Assembly: GCA_964592475.1 (NCBI GenBank)
Contig: CAZQEZ010000164.1
Coordinates: forward strand, 1 to 8,766
Source of the DNA: CAZQEZ01 sp964592475
GTDB lineage: Bacteria > Bacteroidota > Bacteroidia > Cytophagales > Cyclobacteriaceae
DNA: 8,766 nucleotides
Direction of reading: 5' to 3'
The notes below the pieces were generated by a model, which was given only the letters and a program-made list of their open reading frames with translations, was not told the DNA's origin and did not search any database. Position 1 is the stretch's first letter. Each line of letters opens with the position of its first letter. The position numbers and the translations under genes were made by a program. Below are positions 6,456-8,766 of the stretch, one piece after another.

Positions 6456-7202
6456 ATGGTAGAAGTATCAATAATTACTCCCACTCACAATTCTAATTAT
6501 ATAGATGAAACTGTGAAATCTGTAAAAGACCAGACATTTCCCAATTGGGAAATGATTATTGTTGATGATTGTTCCACAGATCAGACAGTTGAAAGAATTA
6601 AACCATATATAGAAAAAGACAAACGAATTAAATTAATAAAACTAGAAAAAAACGTTGGTGCAGCAGAAGCAAGAAATATCGCACTTAGATTGGCAAAAGG
6701 AAAATTTATTGCATTTCTTGACAGTGATGATTTATGGAAACCCGAAAAACTGAAAATACAATATAATTTTATGGTCGAAAAGGATATTGCATTCTCATTT
6801 AGCAACTATTGCCGCATTACTGAAGATGGGAAAAAAGTAATTAATGAAATAAAAGTGCCTGAAAAAATAAACTATAGTGGATTACTTCGCAATACCATCA
6901 TTGGCACTTTAACTGTTATGATCAACCGTGAAAAAACCGGCTATTTTGAAATGCCTAATATTAATAGTAGCCATGATTTTGCCCTTTGGCTACAAATTCT
7001 GAAAAATGGGTTCAATGCTTATGGAATTCAGCAATCATTAGCTTACTATCGTGAAGTGGCTTCTTCGAACACAGCAAAAAAATGGAAAGCTGCTAAGGAT
7101 GTCTGGGTAGTATATAGAAAAATTGAAAAGATAAACAGTTTATATAGCATCTATTTTTTTACTAATTATGTATTAAATGCAATTAAAAAGAGGATAAAAT
7201 AA
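6456..7202 (+). CDS. GT2-family (GT-A fold) glycosyltransferase
   Basis: A 248-residue inverting glycosyltransferase of the GT2 type. The N-terminus reads VSIITPTHNSNYIDETVKSV (4-23), with VDDCSTD (36-42) supplying the first nucleotide-binding aspartates. NVGAAEARNIAL (66-77) follows, then the DXD-like LDSDD (88-92), whose aspartates bind the metal and UDP-sugar or similar donor. SSHDFALWLQIL (171-182) places Asp174 where the catalytic base of the family usually lies, and YYREV (197-201) closes the core. The C-terminal tail (about 210-248) is short and basic, with a weakly hydrophobic helix YSIYFFTNYVLNAI that may contact the membrane. It starts 12 bases after the sulfotransferase stop and is the last + strand gene before the convergent Wzz-like gene, leaving a 15-base gap. 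The sugar added is not predictable. Confidence 0.92.
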   Translation: MVEVSIITPTHNSNYIDETVKSVKDQTFPNWEMIIVDDCSTDQTVERIKPYIEKDKRIKLIKLEKNVGAAEARNIALRLAKGKFIAFLDSDDLWKPEKLKIQYNFMVEKDIAFSFSNYCRITEDGKKVINEIKVPEKINYSGLLRNTIIGTLTVMINREKTGYFEMPNINSSHDFALWLQILKNGFNAYGIQQSLAYYREVASSNTAKKWKAAKDVWVVYRKIEKINSLYSIYFFTNYVLNAIKKRIK

Positions 7203-7217
7203 ACACCATGAATAAAC

Positions 7218-8039
7218 TCATTGCTGCTGTTTCTTTCCCAATCTGTATAATTCAATAAAGAGGATAACCATAAGTGCCAGAATAATTGAAATCAATACCT
7301 GTGCAAAGTATTTTATAGTTGTAACCTCTGTTTCTAAGGTAATTGCGTCAACCATATAAACAATATCAATGTTCATTAGCTTATTTTCTATCTCATTTTT
7401 TTCTTCTAATAAGTTGAATTTTTCTTCCCTTAATGATGCTTGTGTTTCATTTTGATTAATATATATAACCTTATTGTTTTTAAGGTAAGACAACATAAAT
7501 ATTTCCTGTAAGCTGTCCGTTTCTATCATTTTTTGCTCAATTTCTTCAATTTGCTTTAGAAACTGTAATCTTTGTTGTTGTACTCTTTCTTTGAAGAATG
7601 GAATGTTATTAATATACTGTATAATACTGTCTCCTATTAATTTTGGTTCTGATAAAAATTTGTGTTTGCAAATAAATTTTGACTTTACATTTTTATTGGC
7701 ACCAGGATCAAGTTCAATACTTATAACTTTGCCCATTATATTTGGTGGCAAGTTTATTTTCTCTGCTGCTGCTTTTTTATTTTTTTTAATTAATTGATTT
7801 AGATCGGAAATAATATTTTCAACATAAGTTCTGCTATCTTCTTGAATCTCAATAGAATAACGTGTTTCATAATTATCCTTGCTCCCTAAATGTTGATATA
7901 TAGAATAACCAAATCCTGCCAATAAGAAAAAACTAAATATTAAATAATAGCGTTTAATAACTTTAATCATCTTATAAAATAAACTAGCAAGATCAATTTC
8001 GTAGGTATCCCTCATGCCATTTTTATTTTTTTCTGTCAT
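7218..8039 (-). CDS. Wzz-like chain-length determinant (polysaccharide co-polymerase) protein
   Basis: A 273-residue inner-membrane protein with the architecture of Wzz-type co-polymerases, which set the chain length made by Wzy. A short cytoplasmic N-terminus (YEIDLASLFYKMIKVIKRYY) leads to a first membrane helix at about 31-48. A periplasmic domain follows, with LDPGANKNVKSKF (110-122) and IQYINNIPFFKERV (140-153), then a long charged helical stretch likely to be coiled coil (150-222). A second membrane helix at about 245-263 and a short basic tail complete it. There is no tyrosine-kinase domain and no Walker motif, so it is the O-antigen type rather than the kinase-fused capsule type. An AGGA lies six bases before ATG 8039; Met9 is an alternative start. 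It runs opposite to all other genes here, convergent with the GT2 gene and divergent from the PglC-like gene, so its expression is probably separate. Confidence 0.75.
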   Translation of the reverse strand: MTEKNKNGMRDTYEIDLASLFYKMIKVIKRYYLIFSFFLLAGFGYSIYQHLGSKDNYETRYSIEIQEDSRTYVENIISDLNQLIKKNKKAAAEKINLPPNIMGKVISIELDPGANKNVKSKFICKHKFLSEPKLIGDSIIQYINNIPFFKERVQQQRLQFLKQIEEIEQKMIETDSLQEIFMLSYLKNNKVIYINQNETQASLREEKFNLLEEKNEIENKLMNIDIVYMVDAITLETEVTTIKYFAQVLISIILALMVILFIELYRLGKKQQQ

Positions 8040-8128
8040 TTCTGTTCCTATATTATTAACAAATAATTAAAGTTTAAAGATAAAAATTTATTTTAAATTA
8101 GCATATTATTAATTTTTATAATGTGGCG
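8040..8128. promoter_or_regulatory. Divergent AT-rich spacer, likely carrying two promoters
   Basis: This is the only divergent gap in the window, between the Wzz-like gene (-) and the PglC-like gene (+), so it should hold at least one promoter for each direction. It is almost entirely A/T and contains the repeat ATATTATTAA at 8050-8059 and again at 8103-8112. On the - strand TATCTTTA is a near match to the Bacteroidota -7 box TAnnTTTG, but I see no convincing -33 partner, so no exact promoter is claimed. Confidence 0.4.
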
Positions 8129-8132
8129 ATGA
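8121..8132 (+). other. Three-codon reading frame overlapping the PglC-like start
   Basis: ATG TGG CGA TGA lies directly in front of the PglC-like gene, and its stop overlaps that gene's ATG at 8129-8131 as ATGA. It could allow terminating ribosomes to restart on the real gene. It may equally be chance, as nothing else supports translation of so short a frame. Confidence 0.2.
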
Positions 8133-8722
8133 AAAGAGTATTTGATATTTTTTTAGCATTTATTGGGTTAGTTATATTATCTCCATTATTCATAATTATT
8201 GCTTTACTAATAGTCATTGATTCAGGAAATCCAGTGTTTTATTTATCTGAACGATTAGGCAGAAAAGAAAAAGTGTTTACAATAATCAAATTTCGTACAA
8301 TGCAAAAAAAATCGGATCATTCAGCGATAACCATAGGTAGTAAAGATCCAAGGATCACAAATATTGGTTATTATCTGAGAAAATTAAAAATGGATGAATT
8401 ACCGCAATTAATAAATGTATTCATAGGCAATATGAGTATTGTAGGCCCAAGGCCTGATGTGCCTAAATATAAAAAATATTATAAAAAGTATTTTGCTGAT
8501 TATTATAAAATGAAACCCGGAATAACATGTTATTCATCATTATATTTTAAAAATGAAAGCGATTTATATGTAGGCAGGGACAACCCGGAACAAATATATA
8601 TTGAAGAAACTATACCCCAAAAGGTGGCTTTAGATTATCAATATTATAGAAAAATGAATATTTTCACGGACTTAAATATTATTATAAAAACCATAATTTC
8701 TTTTTTCAAAGATGATGCATAA
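8129..8722 (+). CDS. PglC-like undecaprenyl-phosphate phosphoglycosyl transferase (priming enzyme)
   Basis: A 197-residue monotopic phosphoglycosyl transferase (bacterial sugar transferase family, PF02397). It moves a sugar phosphate from a UDP-sugar to undecaprenyl phosphate and so starts repeat-unit assembly on the inner membrane. The N-terminal re-entrant helix contains the Ser18-Pro19 break (VILSPLFIIIALL). SERLGRKEKVFTIIKFRTM (40-58) and DPRITNIGYYLRKLKMDELPQL (73-94) follow, with the catalytic Asp89-Glu90 pair, then NMSIVGPRPDVP (101-112). The size equals the minimal PglC form, without the extra membrane domain of WbaP/WcaJ. ATG 8129 is preferred because MKRVFDIFLAF is the normal family start; GTG 8123 would add two residues. 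The overlapping aminotransferase downstream suggests a bacillosamine-like UDP-diNAc or 4-amino-6-deoxy sugar as substrate, which is inference. Confidence 0.93.
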   Translation: MKRVFDIFLAFIGLVILSPLFIIIALLIVIDSGNPVFYLSERLGRKEKVFTIIKFRTMQKKSDHSAITIGSKDPRITNIGYYLRKLKMDELPQLINVFIGNMSIVGPRPDVPKYKKYYKKYFADYYKMKPGITCYSSLYFKNESDLYVGRDNPEQIYIEETIPQKVALDYQYYRKMNIFTDLNIIIKTIISFFKDDA

Positions 8723-8766
8723 AAAAATATTCCTCTGCCCCCCACACATGGGAGGCAATGAGCAAA
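8715..8766 (+). CDS. DegT/DnrJ/EryC1 aminotransferase, N-terminal fragment (runs off window)
   Basis: The frame reads MHKKIFLCPPHMGGNEQ up to the window end and stays open. A PPHMGGNE (or PPHMSGNE) motif a few residues from the start is characteristic of the PLP-dependent sugar aminotransferases of the DegT/DnrJ/EryC1 (PglE-like) family, which convert UDP-4-keto-6-deoxy-HexNAc to the 4-amino sugar. The start may be ATG 8712 or 8715; either overlaps the end of the PglC-like gene, by 11 or 8 bases, implying one transcript and probably one pathway. The PLP lysine and the rest of the fold lie outside the window, so the assignment rests on the N-terminal motif and context. Confidence 0.72.
   Translation, partial: MHKKIFLCPPHMGGNEQ

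Noticed and set aside
6581..6805. 74-codon open frame on the - strand
   Set aside because: It is a shadow of the conserved GT2 core (NVG and DSDD region) and has no independent support.
7195..7225. Possible bidirectional terminator between the convergent GT2 and Wzz-like genes
   Set aside because: The gap is 15 bases and I find no stem with a T-tract on either strand.
7591..7797. 68-codon open frame on the + strand
   Set aside because: It is antisense to the Wzz-like gene; its hydrophobic look comes from the complementary charged codons, and no domain is seen.
8050..8112. Direct repeat ATATTATTAA as a regulator-binding pair
   Set aside because: A ten-base A/T-only word repeated once in a spacer of almost pure A/T is expected by chance; noted only as content of the spacer.

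Overview
This window is a piece of a surface-polysaccharide (O-antigen or capsule type, Wzx/Wzy-like) biosynthesis locus from a very AT-rich bacterium. The AT-rich leaders, the near absence of Shine-Dalgarno sites and the protein style (a Wzz-like protein without a kinase domain, a short PglC-like priming transferase, a DegT aminotransferase beginning with a PPHMGGNE motif) suggest a member of the Bacteroidota. That assignment is inference; no rRNA or other marker is present.

Layout: bases 1-228 hold the end of an upstream gene and a two-helix membrane reading frame with no normal start, best read as the 3' end of a broken or frameshifted Wzx-like flippase. From 256 to 7202 seven genes run on the + strand with short gaps or overlaps, as one probable operon: a hexapeptide-repeat acetyltransferase, a divergent GT-B-type glycosyltransferase, a Wzy/WaaL-type membrane polymerase or ligase, a GT4 glycosyltransferase, a GNAT/FemAB-like acyltransferase, a PAPS-type sulfotransferase and a GT2 glycosyltransferase. 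A Wzz-like chain-length protein (7218-8039) lies on the - strand, convergent with the GT2 gene. An 83-94 base AT-rich spacer then separates it from a divergent + strand module: a PglC-like phosphoglycosyl transferase (8129-8722), overlapped by the first codons of a DegT/DnrJ/EryC1 aminotransferase that runs off the window.

How the parts fit: the PglC-like enzyme would load the first sugar phosphate onto undecaprenyl phosphate at the inner membrane, and the neighbouring aminotransferase suggests that this sugar is a 4-amino-4,6-dideoxy-HexNAc (bacillosamine-like). Up to three glycosyltransferases would extend it, giving a repeat of about four sugars if nothing else contributes. The acetyltransferase, the FemAB-like enzyme and the sulfotransferase would decorate it. 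The Wzy-like protein would polymerise it in the periplasm and the Wzz-like protein would set chain length. The most distinctive part is the tightly coupled FemAB-like/sulfotransferase pair (ATGA overlap with an unusually good Shine-Dalgarno), which predicts a sulfated and possibly N-acylated surface glycan.
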